Positions 32,338 to 39,512 of a stretch of DNA of 39,512 nt are shown here, in pieces. The position numbers and the translations under genes are program-made. This DNA is from Clostridiales bacterium (GTDB taxonomy: Bacteria > Bacillota > Clostridia > Saccharofermentanales > Saccharofermentanaceae): NCBI GenBank assembly GCA_017964005.1, contig JAGCSR010000009.1, positions 1 through 39,512 on the forward strand. Direction: 5' to 3'. How positions within the stretch are numbered: the stretch's first letter is position 1; every line of letters starts with the position of its first letter. The notes under the pieces were generated by a model that was not told where the DNA came from, did no database searches, and was given only the letters and a program-made list of their open reading frames with translations.

Positions 32338-32654
32338 CAATTTGCCTTCTTCTTCAGTTCGGGAAGTTCGGGATACATGGCATTCAGAAGCTCTTCCAGG
32401 AATTCCCGGTTCTCGACGTTATCCACGAGGAGCATCTCTTTTGCGCCTTCATAAGGCAGTTCGAGCTCCGCGTCAGGCATCATGGCGGCAGCAGCCTTCA
32501 CGGGCTTTACCAGGAACCTGTCATCATAGATCCCGCCAATGATCTTACCGCGGTAATAGAGGATATATTCTCCCATCATCGCGCAGTAAGTAATGTCATC
32601 CAGCCCTGACAACTGGTCCAATATGAAGTCCAGATATTCTTTGCTCGAAGCCAT
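32337..32654 (-). CDS. TfoX N-terminal-domain protein
   Basis: The 105-residue protein matches stand-alone TfoX-N proteins: MASSKEYLDFILDQLSGLDDI, then MMGEYILYYRGKIIGGIYDD and RFLVKPVKAAAAMMP. The TfoX C-terminal domain used in competence is absent, as in most Bacillota members. Its role is unknown in these bacteria. It lies 10 bases after the GNAT stop and is coupled to the SAP gene. Confidence 0.88.
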   Translation of the reverse strand: MASSKEYLDFILDQLSGLDDITYCAMMGEYILYYRGKIIGGIYDDRFLVKPVKAAAAMMPDAELELPYEGAKEMLLVDNVENREFLEELLNAMYPELPELKKKAN

Positions 32655-32664
32655 ATTGTCTCTC

Positions 32665-33108
32665 CTATATCTTTATGGTCTTTGTAATCTCAAAGCCCGT
32701 CTTCTTATAAAGGCATACGGCCTTCCTGTTCCACTCGGCGACATGCAGGACGATATCTTCCGATCCGATATTCTCTAATGCCCAGAGCAACATCTTCCTT
32801 CCATACCCTCTTCCCTGATACAAGGGATTGACTATAAGATCGTCGATCTCGTTATCCTTGAGAGCGACACTTCCTATTATCTCATCTTCCTCTGAAAGCA
32901 GGAAAACTCCGTCCATTCCTTTCGCGAAAAAAGAATCGTCCCGGACAAAATCATAGGGCTTGATATCCAAAGCCTCGCGCATCTCGTGATAACACTCGTT
33001 ATAGATCTTCTTATACTGCTCCTTATACGCAGGATCAAACGGGATCATCGTTATCCCGGACCTGTCATCCTGCGGATGCGTATAAGTCATCTCATATACA
33101 AGATGCAT
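32665..33108 (-). CDS. GNAT-family N-acetyltransferase
   Basis: From ATG 33108 the protein has 147 residues. It shows NEIDDLIVNPLYQGRGYGRKMLLWAL with the loop Q-G-R-G-Y-G and NRKAVCLYKKTGFEITKT at the end. The start is placed at 33108 rather than 33132 because it lies 2 bases after the flavoprotein stop, GGGAAG precedes it, and the longer form would overlap that gene. The substrate is unknown. Confidence 0.88.
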   Translation of the reverse strand: MHLVYEMTYTHPQDDRSGITMIPFDPAYKEQYKKIYNECYHEMREALDIKPYDFVRDDSFFAKGMDGVFLLSEEDEIIGSVALKDNEIDDLIVNPLYQGRGYGRKMLLWALENIGSEDIVLHVAEWNRKAVCLYKKTGFEITKTIKI

Positions 33109-33110
33109 CG

Positions 33111-33737
33111 TCACTTCCCGTCCTGAAAACAAGTGAACTTTCCGGTCTCGATATCAGGATAACCGTATTTGTCCTTCGCATCTGCGAAGGCACGGATCAT
33201 GAAGGTCATGTTCCTTGCAAGGTTCCTTAAGGTCTGAAGCCCTTCTTCGTCTTTCTCCACATCCTCTGCGGTAAACCCGTGGATCATGTTCCAGTATGTG
33301 GAAGGCGCGACAGGCATATTCGAGATCGTAAAGTACTTATTGAGCACGTCAAATGTCGCGGAATTCCCTCCGCGCCTGCAGTTTACGACACACGCCCCGA
33401 CCTTCATTGTCTTCGGGAAATGAGTGCTGTAGAAGAGACGGTCGAGCAGCGACAGAACGGTACCGTTAGGGGAAGCATAGTAAACGGGACTTCCCACCAC
33501 AAGACCGTCCGCTTCTTCAAACTTCGGTGCGATCTCGTTGACAATATCATCGATCACGCACTTGCCGAGCTGACCGCATCTGCCGCAGGACATACATCCT
33601 CTGATATCTTTATTGCCGACATGGATGATCTCGGCATCGATCCCCTCATTTGCGAACACCGTCACCATCTCTTCGAAAGCCCTGTTGATACACCCCTTCG
33701 CATCGGGACTTCCGTTAAGCAGTATTACTTTAGCCAT
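33111..33737 (-). CDS. Iron-sulfur flavoprotein-like NAD(P)H-FMN reductase
   Basis: The 208-residue flavodoxin-fold protein has KVILLNGSPDAKG at 3-15 (phosphate loop of FMN) and GSPVYYASPNGTVLSLLDR. Cys48, Cys51, Cys54 and Cys60 form a compact C-x2-C-x2-C-x5-C motif (CMSCGRCGQLGKC), matching the 4Fe-4S motif of archaeal/clostridial iron-sulfur flavoproteins, which help remove O2 or peroxide or carry electrons. ATG 33737 has AAGGAGG upstream; the longer frame from 33788 covers the promoter. It is the first gene of the six-gene operon. Confidence 0.85.
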   Translation of the reverse strand: MAKVILLNGSPDAKGCINRAFEEMVTVFANEGIDAEIIHVGNKDIRGCMSCGRCGQLGKCVIDDIVNEIAPKFEEADGLVVGSPVYYASPNGTVLSLLDRLFYSTHFPKTMKVGACVVNCRRGGNSATFDVLNKYFTISNMPVAPSTYWNMIHGFTAEDVEKDEEGLQTLRNLARNMTFMIRAFADAKDKYGYPDIETGKFTCFQDGK

Positions 33738-33771
33738 AGTTCCGCCCTCCTTATTAGCAATGCCATAAGAC

Positions 33772-33780
33772 ATTATACCA
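33772..33780 (-). promoter_or_regulatory. Extended -10 promoter of the flavoprotein-GNAT operon
   Basis: On the minus strand TGG-TATAAT is a consensus extended -10, about 35 bases before ATG 33737. The -35 region is weak. It lies in the 60-base gap after the CPBP gene. Confidence 0.5.
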
Positions 33781-33797
33781 AAGGACAAGGGGGCTGA

Positions 33798-34643
33798 TCA
33801 GGATTTCCTGCTTTTCGGAAGGAGGAAAAAGAATATAATACCGCATATAACGATCGGGATCAGGCAGAGGGCCGAGACCCATATCGGATGATCGATATCT
33901 CCACGAAGGAATACAGCAAGACAGCTGGCACCGGCATTGTTCACAGCGTGCATGAACGCCGCAGGCCAGACGGATCCGGACTTAACGGTTACATATGTGA
34001 GCACCGTACCCATGGCGGTGCACATCAGGCACATCAGGAGGATCCCGACCACAGGGAACCCCGGATAATCCATTCCGAAGTTATGTCCGACGCAGGTCAA
34101 AGGAGCGTGCCACAGTCCCCAGACAATTCCGCCGACGATGACCGCCCGGGGCATTCCCATAAGTTCTATGAGCTTGGGCATCATGTAGGCCCTCCATCCG
34201 AATTCTTCACCGAAAGCCGCAAAGGACAATATCACACCGGATACGATCGATATCAACGGAATGGCTATCGCGTAAAAGACTGTTACTCCTTCCGGATCGA
34301 ATATACCGGGATCACAAAGGATCAATATCGCATCCGACAAAGTTCCGTATACGATGGGGAGGAATATCGCTATAAGATAGAATATCCCCCTCCTGTTGCC
34401 GAGGTGGATCCCGAGCATCATGGAATCTTCGCCCGCAAGCTTCATCTTCTCATGTGTTATGAGTCTGGTAAGAACATGTGCTATAGTCGGAACCAGCATC
34501 GCCAGACTTATAAAAGAGATCATCTCGTTGGAACTTCCCGTCCAGGTATTTCCCGTTAAGATAAACAGGAAGAATACCGCCCACGTTATACCGAAGGACA
34601 GACCCAGATAGATCAGGAGCCTCTTCAATGTAATGTTCTTCAT
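33798..34643 (-). CDS. CPBP-family intramembrane glutamic protease
   Basis: CPBP (Abi/CAAX-type) proteins are membrane proteases, often bacteriocin self-immunity or maturation factors. The 281-residue protein has about eight helices and the motifs GEEFGWRAYM (Glu146, Glu147, Arg151), WGLWHAP (His179) and FMHAVNN (His232, Asn235). ATG 34643 is used; a long upstream open frame to 35141 is an artefact that overlaps the permease gene. GGGAGG precedes this ATG, which overlaps the permease stop (ATGA). It is the last gene of the GntR-ABC operon, so it may act with the transporter. Confidence 0.88.
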   Translation of the reverse strand: MKNITLKRLLIYLGLSFGITWAVFFLFILTGNTWTGSSNEMISFISLAMLVPTIAHVLTRLITHEKMKLAGEDSMMLGIHLGNRRGIFYLIAIFLPIVYGTLSDAILILCDPGIFDPEGVTVFYAIAIPLISIVSGVILSFAAFGEEFGWRAYMMPKLIELMGMPRAVIVGGIVWGLWHAPLTCVGHNFGMDYPGFPVVGILLMCLMCTAMGTVLTYVTVKSGSVWPAAFMHAVNNAGASCLAVFLRGDIDHPIWVSALCLIPIVICGIIFFFLLPKSRKS

Positions 34644-35419
34644 GATCCCACCTCCCTGCGAGCATGACAATAGCTTGTAAAACGGTAGGAACCGTAGTAC
34701 AGGGCAAGGACCGGGATCGGCGACAGATAAGATGCCAAAGACGCCTCGATCTGATGTGAGGAATACCATTGAACAAACAATACAAGCCCGCTGTTTTCGG
34801 AGGACATGGATTCCATATTTCCGAACAGAGCAACACCGATCACAACAAGGGCCAGTGCAATGCAGAAGACAGTAGAAACAAGACGTCCTTTCTCCTTGCC
34901 AAAGAGAATATAAATCGGCAGTCCGAAAGAAAAGAAGAACAAGATCATTGATACGAACGGCACCATCATAACATTCGACATATTGATCAGATCCTGCGGT
35001 ATGCCGGGCTCGGAGAATGCCGCAAATACTATACCGATGATGGTTAATACGGATATCATGATATAACTTGCCACACCGACAAAGATATACTTGGAAGCAA
35101 TATAATCCCTGGCACTTACAGGCAGAGCCCTGACATAGCATTCTATCCTGGAAGAATCCCTGTCATTGTCAGCCAGCGCCGCGCCCCATACATCGGAGAT
35201 GCTCAACGTCAAAGAGATCATCATCACATACGCAAGCGCAAAAAAGAGATCGATAAGATTTATCTTGTTGTCGTCAGACGACAAAAGATCCGAAGATTCA
35301 GCCATGCTTCCGGGAAATATCACACGCAGAACGCATGACAGAACCAATATGACCGCAATGACCACCAGGAGCCTCTTCCCTTTCACTGCTACGAATTCTT
35401 TATATAACAGACCTGGCAT
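34640..35419 (-). CDS. ABC-2 type permease
   Basis: The 259-residue protein has about six helices. It starts MPGLLYKEFVAVKGKRLLVV and has ISDVWGAALADNDRDSSRIECYVRALPVSARDYIASKY, the cytoplasmic elbow typical of ABC-2 (BcrB/YtrC-like) permeases in GntR-linked exporters. Its start overlaps the preceding permease stop by one base (TGATG type), and its stop overlaps the CPBP start. With the second permease and the ATPase it probably forms a heterodimeric exporter or a peptide-resistance pump. Confidence 0.85.
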   Translation of the reverse strand: MPGLLYKEFVAVKGKRLLVVIAVILVLSCVLRVIFPGSMAESSDLLSSDDNKINLIDLFFALAYVMMISLTLSISDVWGAALADNDRDSSRIECYVRALPVSARDYIASKYIFVGVASYIMISVLTIIGIVFAAFSEPGIPQDLINMSNVMMVPFVSMILFFFSFGLPIYILFGKEKGRLVSTVFCIALALVVIGVALFGNMESMSSENSGLVLFVQWYSSHQIEASLASYLSPIPVLALYYGSYRFTSYCHARREVGS

Positions 35420-36183
35420 CAGATATCACCTCTCTTTCGTTCGGCAACAACAGATGACACGATAAAAGATACTGCAAGGAAGACCACCGCGGCAATTGCC
35501 AGAAGATACCATCTGCTCTGGGCAAACCTTAAGGCATCCGCGATAAGGTTAAGATAACTTTCTTCACGCACGGCAGTCTGTATCCTGTCGAAAAAGATAA
35601 GTCCCGCAGCGACGATCATTATCATCATCGACACAAGTCCGCAGTAAGAATTCTTAAGTCCTCTCACAAGGAATATCAGAACCATCTCTATCGAGAAAAA
35701 GATGATCATCAAAGACGCACTCGAGAGTACGATTCCGGCAAAGTCTCCAAAACTCATTATGTCGGTAAGAAACGACAGGATAAATGAGATAATAAGACTT
35801 ATCAGAAGGCCTGTGCCGCCCGATATCAGGACAGTTATGAATCTTGCAGCAACACGCTGCCTGACAGACACCGGCAACGCCCCTGCCAGATTGATAAATC
35901 CGGACCTTGCATCCGCTTCGAATGAGTTCAGCGCAACATCGCCTACAGCCACCACCGGCAGCACCATCATAAACGATAACCCGTACCACAGAAGCTTAAG
36001 GGGCGATACGTCAAACTCCGCGTTGCCCTTGACCTGATACTGTTGTTCCAATACCGCAAGGTTTCCGAAGCGCGCTGACAGCAGTGCCATCACCGCGATT
36101 ATCATCGTCACGACGGTAACAAAAATGAATGAGACCCGAAGTTTCTTAAGGCCCATCAGATCTTTATATATCAAACCTTTCAT
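35419..36183 (-). CDS. ABC-2 type permease
   Basis: The 254-residue protein has about six helices and starts MKGLIYKDLMGLKKLRVSFIFV. The segment NSFEADARSGFINLAGALPVSVRQRVAARF corresponds to the elbow region of the sister permease, indicating that the two are diverged paralogues. It begins 6 bases after the ATPase stop and overlaps the next gene. It is probably one half of the heterodimeric membrane part. Confidence 0.85.
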   Translation of the reverse strand: MKGLIYKDLMGLKKLRVSFIFVTVVTMIIAVMALLSARFGNLAVLEQQYQVKGNAEFDVSPLKLLWYGLSFMMVLPVVAVGDVALNSFEADARSGFINLAGALPVSVRQRVAARFITVLISGGTGLLISLIISFILSFLTDIMSFGDFAGIVLSSASLMIIFFSIEMVLIFLVRGLKNSYCGLVSMMIMIVAAGLIFFDRIQTAVREESYLNLIADALRFAQSRWYLLAIAAVVFLAVSFIVSSVVAERKRGDI

Positions 36184-36189
36184 AGACCG

Positions 36190-37065
36190 TCACCTCGCAG
36201 AAGCTGCATAGAAGAGCATGATCTCTTCCAAAGTGGCGTTATCGATCACGAGCCCGGGATAGAGTTTAGATGCTGCCTTACGGTCGTTGATCAGCACTTC
36301 GACACCATAGTTTCCTTCCTGGACATTTACGATCAGAGAAGGACTTATGCCGTCAATCTCATCCTTCCTGCACTTGAGCACACCGTGCCTCTCCAGGATA
36401 TCATCCTTATTGCCTTTAAGGATGATCTTACCGCCGTCAATGAACACCACCTCGTCAGAGATCTTCTCAAGGTCTCCGGTTATGTGCGAAGAGATGAATA
36501 TCGAATGATCTTCTTCCAGAACAAACTCTCTGAAGATATCAAGTATCTCATTTCTTACAATGGGGTCCAATCCCGCAGTAGGCTCATCCATCACCAAAAG
36601 CTTTGCGTTGTGTGACAAAGCAACTGCGATCTGAAGCTTCATCCTCATGCCTCGCGAGAATTTGCCGCAAGGTTTACGGGTAGGAAGAGAGAATCTCTTT
36701 AAATACTCGAAAAACTTCTCCTCATCCCAATTCTTATAGATATTCTTCATCATGATATTGATGTCTTTGCCTGTCAGGAATTCGTGCAGTCCCATCTCAT
36801 CGAAGACGACGCCGATATTCTCACGGAGCTTGGGGCCGTTTGCACGGATATCCTGACCCCAGAGCCGGATCTGCCCTTCATCAGCTCTTATCACATCGAG
36901 CATAAGTCTTATTGTCGTAGTCTTGCCTGCACCGTTCTGTCCTATGAATCCGCAAACGGACCCTTCGGGCACGGCAAAACTTATCTTATCAAGTTTGAAA
37001 TCACCATAATCTTTGGTAACGTTATCGAGTTCTATAACGTTTACTGCCTTATCTTCACTATCCAT
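36190..37065 (-). CDS. ABC transporter ATP-binding protein (BcrA/YtrB-like)
   Basis: The 291-residue ATPase has Walker A GQNGAGKTT at 42-50, the signature as FSRGMRMKLQIAVAL, Walker B LLVMDEPTAGLD and switch His in FISSHITGDLEKI. SRGM in place of SGGQ is common in the GntR-linked ABC-2 exporters of Bacillota. A C-terminal extension (ECR..KDEIDGISPSLIVNVQEG region) is the usual accessory domain. It follows the GntR gene by 8 bases and belongs to the same operon. Confidence 0.92.
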   Translation of the reverse strand: MDSEDKAVNVIELDNVTKDYGDFKLDKISFAVPEGSVCGFIGQNGAGKTTTIRLMLDVIRADEGQIRLWGQDIRANGPKLRENIGVVFDEMGLHEFLTGKDINIMMKNIYKNWDEEKFFEYLKRFSLPTRKPCGKFSRGMRMKLQIAVALSHNAKLLVMDEPTAGLDPIVRNEILDIFREFVLEEDHSIFISSHITGDLEKISDEVVFIDGGKIILKGNKDDILERHGVLKCRKDEIDGISPSLIVNVQEGNYGVEVLINDRKAASKLYPGLVIDNATLEEIMLFYAASAR

Positions 37066-37073
37066 ACTTACCT

Positions 37074-37457
37074 CTAATTTGTTTGCTTCTCATCAAACAA
37101 CAGATCGATCATCTCTTTGAGTTCATCAGGTGAGACCTTGCCGATGATAGCCTTATCACAGGCTTTATCCAGGAGCTCTTCGATCTCGAACATCATATTC
37201 TCCCTGACGATATCGCTGTTGACCGCCTTGACAAAGCTTCCTTTGCCAGTGACAGATTCTATGAACCCGTCACGTTCTAAGTCCTCATAGGCTCTCTTCG
37301 TGGTAATGATGCTGATCTTAAGGTCTCTTGCAAGGACTCTCATCGACGGCAGAGCTTCCCCCGCCGTCAATGCTCCCGTCATTATCTGACTCTTGATCTG
37401 CTCTTCGATCTGCTCATAAATGGGCACACCGGAAGTGTTGCTGATGATAATATCCAT
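37074..37457 (-). CDS. GntR-family (YtrA-type) repressor
   Basis: The 127-residue protein has the GntR winged helix at about 8-72: GVPIYEQIEEQIKSQIMTG, EALPSMRVLARDLKISIITTKRAYEDLERDGFIESVTGKGSFV. A short C-terminal helical tail of about 50 residues replaces a ligand domain, as in the YtrA subfamily that controls antibiotic-responsive ABC operons. GAGGTAAGA precedes the ATG. The promoter holds a palindrome that fits a GntR operator, so autorepression of the whole operon is likely. Confidence 0.92.
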   Translation of the reverse strand: MDIIISNTSGVPIYEQIEEQIKSQIMTGALTAGEALPSMRVLARDLKISIITTKRAYEDLERDGFIESVTGKGSFVKAVNSDIVRENMMFEIEELLDKACDKAIIGKVSPDELKEMIDLLFDEKQTN

Positions 37458-37543
37458 TCTTACCTCTTGCGCCTTGGCCTTGGCGCTGTCGGCTCGGAAC
37501 TTCTCTGCGCGCGTGATAAGTCTTCGCCGGCAAACTAATTAGT

Positions 37544-37581
37544 GTGTATATACATTATATACACTTGTAAAACGGTGTCAA
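37544..37581 (-). promoter_or_regulatory. Consensus promoter with GntR palindrome over the -10
   Basis: On the minus strand TTGACA (37576-37581), a 16-base spacer and TATAAT (37554-37559) match both consensus hexamers. Arms GTGTATATA (37544-37552) and TATATACAC (37556-37564) with a 3-base centre form a perfect palindrome that contains the -10. This fits YtrA-type GntR repression of the ABC-CPBP operon. The leader to ATG 37457 is about 90 bases. Confidence 0.85.
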
Positions 37582-37627
37582 TACTCTTCCTCGAAAATCT
37601 TCGCCTTCTTTTTGCCACATTTGAGTT

Positions 37628-37657
37628 TGGTTTTATTTCAGGTACACTCCATATACT
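37628..37657 (+). promoter_or_regulatory. Probable promoter of the beta-helix lipoprotein gene
   Basis: TATACT (37652-37657) is a good -10; TGGTTT 18 bases upstream is a weak -35. The leader is about 25 bases and holds GGGAGG before ATG 37690. Confidence 0.4.
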
Positions 37658-37689
37658 GAAGCCATACAACCGAAGGGAGGTACAACAAA

Positions 37690-39225
37690 ATGAGAAAGAA
37701 CAATAAGACCAGATTGTCAGTTCTTCTGACGGCGGCCTCACTTGCACTGTCCCTGGCTGCATGCTCATCCAATGCCATTCAAACCTCAGGATCCTCATCA
37801 ACTGAAGGATCCGCACAAACAAAAGACATTACGGCAGGAGACATCAAGACAAACGAAGAGATAACCAACTCCGATAACGGAGGGCACGCCATAGAAGTCG
37901 ACAACAAAACCGAAGAATATTCAAATGTAAAGATCACCAAGACAGGAGACTCCGACTCCGGAGACGAGGCGGATTTCTACGGCGATAACGCTGCGGTATT
38001 CGCTACGAACGGCGCGACATTGACATTGAAAGACATCGTAGTCGATACAAACGGCACACATGCCAACGCGGTATTCTCATATGGAGAAGGGACTACAGTA
38101 AACATCTCCGACTCAGTCATAACAACATCGGGCAATTGTTCCGGCGGTCTCATGACCACAGGCGGCGGAACGATGAACGCCACAAACCTTAACATCCATA
38201 CGACCGGGAATTCCTCCGCTGCGATAAGATCCGACCGCGGAGGCGGAACGGTCAATGTTACCGGCGGAACTTACAAAACAGAAGGACGCGGATCTCCCGT
38301 AATCTATTCCACCGCGAACATCACCGTAAACGGTGCCGAACTGGAATCGACATCCTCACAGGGAGTCGTAGTCGAAGGCAAGAACTCAGTAACTCTCAAC
38401 GATGTATCTTTGGTCGCGGATAACAACACCCAGAACAGTGACAAGTCGGATACTTACCAAGCCGTCATGATCTACCAGTCCATGTCCGGCGATGCGGATC
38501 AGGGACTTGCAGAATTTACGATGACAGGCGGATCGATAACAAATAAGAAAGGAGATATATTCTTTGTCAACAATACCGTAACTACAATAACTCTCGATAA
38601 TGTCCAGATCGTAGATCAGGATGCCGAAGGAGTCCTCCTCAGAGCGGAAGCCGCAGGCTGGGGTACTGAAGGCTCCAATGGCGGCAAGGTCAACCTGTAT
38701 CTTAAGAACCAGACACAAGACGGCGACATTACAGTAGATAAAGTATCGGCTCTAAACATGTATCTTGCATCGGGTTCGACTTATACCGGCACGATCAACG
38801 CTGCCAACGAAGGTGATGTATATGTGGAGATAGAATCCGGTTCCAAGTGGGTCCTTACCGGCGACTCCTACATATCTTCCCTCACCTGCGATGCAGACGG
38901 GGTAGATCTTAACGGACATAAACTCTACATCAACGGTACCGAATATAGTGAAGGCACTGCATCTCAGGGAACTGCGATCGAGATGAAGACGGATTCTCAA
39001 GGATCCGGTAATCCGGGCGACATGCCGGGAGACCCACCTCAAGGCAACGGACAACCTCCGCAAGGAGATCCCCCCACAGGCGAGAAACCACAGGGTGACC
39101 CTCCCGGTGACGGCCAGCCCCCGCAGGGGGACCCTCCACAAGGCAACGGCCAGCCTCCGCAGGGTGATCCTCCCGGTGATGGTCAGCCTCCGCAAGGAGA
39201 CCCGCCGACCAACAACGAATCATAA
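37690..39225 (+). CDS. Secreted lipoprotein with beta-helix-like repeats and Gly/Asp/Pro/Gln tail
   Basis: The 511-residue protein has a lipoprotein signal with lipobox LAAC (Cys25). Residues about 60-410 are short repeated strands rich in Gly, Thr, Asn and Asp (TLTLKDIVVDTNGTHANAVF, TTVNISDSVITTSGNCSGGL, TVNVTGGTYKTEGRGSP), consistent with a right-handed beta-helix of the pectate-lyase-fold or carbohydrate-binding DUF4353 type. No catalytic residues are recognised. The tail from about 436 repeats GDPPQGNGQPPQ and GDPPGDGQPPQ. Such tails are known in clostridial surface proteins and may be wall-spanning. It is flanked by a GntR operon and an IS end. The substrate is unknown. Confidence 0.88.
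   Translation: MRKNNKTRLSVLLTAASLALSLAACSSNAIQTSGSSSTEGSAQTKDITAGDIKTNEEITNSDNGGHAIEVDNKTEEYSNVKITKTGDSDSGDEADFYGDNAAVFATNGATLTLKDIVVDTNGTHANAVFSYGEGTTVNISDSVITTSGNCSGGLMTTGGGTMNATNLNIHTTGNSSAAIRSDRGGGTVNVTGGTYKTEGRGSPVIYSTANITVNGAELESTSSQGVVVEGKNSVTLNDVSLVADNNTQNSDKSDTYQAVMIYQSMSGDADQGLAEFTMTGGSITNKKGDIFFVNNTVTTITLDNVQIVDQDAEGVLLRAEAAGWGTEGSNGGKVNLYLKNQTQDGDITVDKVSALNMYLASGSTYTGTINAANEGDVYVEIESGSKWVLTGDSYISSLTCDADGVDLNGHKLYINGTEYSEGTASQGTAIEMKTDSQGSGNPGDMPGDPPQGNGQPPQGDPPTGEKPQGDPPGDGQPPQGDPPQGNGQPPQGDPPGDGQPPQGDPPTNNES
39037..39210 (+). repeat. Imperfect tandem repeats encoding the Pro/Gly/Gln tail
   Basis: GGCAACGGACAACCTCCGCA-like units of 18-36 bases recur (GGCAACGGCCAGCC, GGTGACGGCCAGCC, CAGGGGGACCCTCC). 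The codons are varied, so the array is old or kept by selection, but length changes are likely. Confidence 0.7.
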
Positions 39226-39241
39226 ACTGATCCTCTTAGAA

Positions 39242-39272
39242 CGGGCCTGCCACAACTACGGTGGCAGGCCCG
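39242..39272 (+). terminator. Strong hairpin after the lipoprotein gene, without a T tract
   Basis: CGGGCCTGCCAC (39242-39253) and GTGGCAGGCCCG (39261-39272) pair perfectly over 12 bp with a 7-base loop, 16 bases after the stop. ATATCTCTG follows instead of a T run, so it may be a weak terminator or an mRNA 3' end stabiliser. Confidence 0.6.
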
Positions 39273-39291
39273 ATATCTCTGTAGACTAGAC

Positions 39292-39406
39292 TTTCGATCA
39301 AATCTCTTTTTTGGGGGATTTGATCGAAAAAATTGCCTGTTTTTTCGATCAAAATGCCTATTCTCGGGATTTGATCGAAAAAAATCATCAGATCTTTCGA
39401 TCAAAT
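39292..39406. repeat. Array of five alternating TTTCGATCAAA motifs at 25-26-bp spacing
   Basis: TTTCGATCAAA-type motifs occur at 39292, 39318 (reverse), 39343, 39369 (reverse) and 39395, so starts are 26, 25, 26 and 26 bases apart with strict alternation of strand. Adjacent pairs can form hairpins; the first pair makes a 13-bp stem. A frame read through it repeats FDRKN and FFRSN, but this is probably a by-product of the repeat. It lies between the lipoprotein hairpin and the IS3 end. Confidence 0.8.
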
Positions 39407-39423
39407 TGCACTAGTCAAGCGAA

Positions 39424-39512
39424 TGTAGACACCCAAACAAGAAATATATACCTTCAATTGGAACTGTAGATAGCTTTTAACTCTTTTGGAGTCAGATAAT
39501 TTAAAGAGTAGG
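39424..39512 (-). mobile_element. IS3-family insertion sequence, end only (continues past window)
   Basis: The terminus TGTAGACACCC begins at 39424 and looks like an IS3-family inverted repeat starting with TG. About 30 bases inside, a transposase reading frame ends. The other end, the target duplication and most of the transposase are outside the window. Confidence 0.7.
39454..39512 (-). CDS. IS3-family transposase C-terminus, partial
   Basis: The frame from the window edge to TGA 39454-39456 encodes YSLNYLTPKELKAIYSSN. The N-Y-L-T-P-x-E motif is the usual final segment of IS3 OrfB integrase-type transposases (rve domain). Only 18 residues are visible. Confidence 0.72.
   Translation of the reverse strand, partial: YSLNYLTPKELKAIYSSN

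Noticed and set aside
34644..35141. N-terminal extension of the CPBP protease to 447 residues
   Set aside because: The extension overlaps the permease gene, is Cys-rich and shadow-like, and a strong ribosome site precedes ATG 34643.
39037..39210. CRISPR-like repeats
   Set aside because: The repeats are in frame, encode the Pro/Gly/Gln tail, and have no unique spacers of constant length.
39183..39404. Open frame on the minus strand with repeated FDRKN/FFRSN peptides
   Set aside because: It reads through the alternating TTTCGATCAAA array, the terminator hairpin and the end of the lipoprotein gene; the peptide repeat follows from the DNA repeat and there is no ribosome site.

Overview
The window looks like a chromosomal segment of a Gram-positive anaerobe of the class Clostridia (Bacillota), perhaps a Lachnospiraceae-like or related gut/rumen lineage. 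This is inferred from moderate GC, strong AGGAGG-type ribosome binding sites, TTGACA/TATAAT promoters, a MurT/GatD-type pair, a BceRSAB-type module, PadR/HAAS/DUF4097 genes and many stand-alone housekeeping or stress genes. No rRNA, tRNA, CRISPR array or prophage was seen. Genes are dense and no gene-free stretch exceeds 300 bases.

Layout. 1-3541 (minus): murT, a GatD-like protein lacking its catalytic residues, and a secreted lipase cut by the window edge. 3675-8899: a LUD-domain protein, a PHP hydrolase, a membrane protein, a macro-domain protein coupled to a double cNMP-binding protein, a Nudix hydrolase and a PrsW-type protease with zinc ribbons. 8971-11990 (minus): Memo-AMMECR1 fusion, its radical SAM partner, and an MmcQ/YjbR protein with a PUA/EVE-like tail. 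12105-12650: a Lys/Ala/Pro-rich histone-H1-like protein with its own promoter and terminator. 12787-17286 (minus): a polytopic membrane protein, then a PadR-HAAS-DUF4097 operon followed closely by an HD-GYP phosphodiesterase. 17470-23749 (plus): a membrane GGDEF protein and a BceRSAB-type peptide-sensing/resistance module. 23787-27327 (minus): acyltransferase, AlkD-like repair protein, DUF3267 peptidase-like protein and a J-like membrane protein. 27474-28373 (plus): PAP2 phosphatase.

28386-30225 (minus) is an XRE-regulated operon of two tiny membrane proteins (one of only 46 residues) and a membrane-anchored phosphate-binding-like protein. Its promoter carries a perfect 10-bp palindrome. Divergent from it at 30470 is an orphan peptide with a double-glycine leader, the best candidate for something undescribed. 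30823-33737 (minus) is a tight six-gene operon: iron-sulfur flavoprotein, three GNAT acetyltransferases, a TfoX-N protein and a SAP protein. 33798-37457 (minus) is a GntR-ABC ATPase-two permeases-CPBP protease operon under a consensus promoter whose -10 lies inside a GntR-type palindrome. 37690-39225 (plus) is a beta-helix-like lipoprotein with a Gly/Asp/Pro/Gln tail.

The right edge holds a long hairpin, five alternating copies of a TTTCGATCAAA motif spaced 25-26 bp, and the end of an IS3-family element.

Themes: cell-envelope sensing and remodelling (BceRSAB, two other regulated membrane operons, three kinds of membrane protease-like proteins), second-messenger turnover (GGDEF and HD-GYP flanking one divergent control region) and small-molecule modification. 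Functions are inferred from motifs read by eye; no database search was run.
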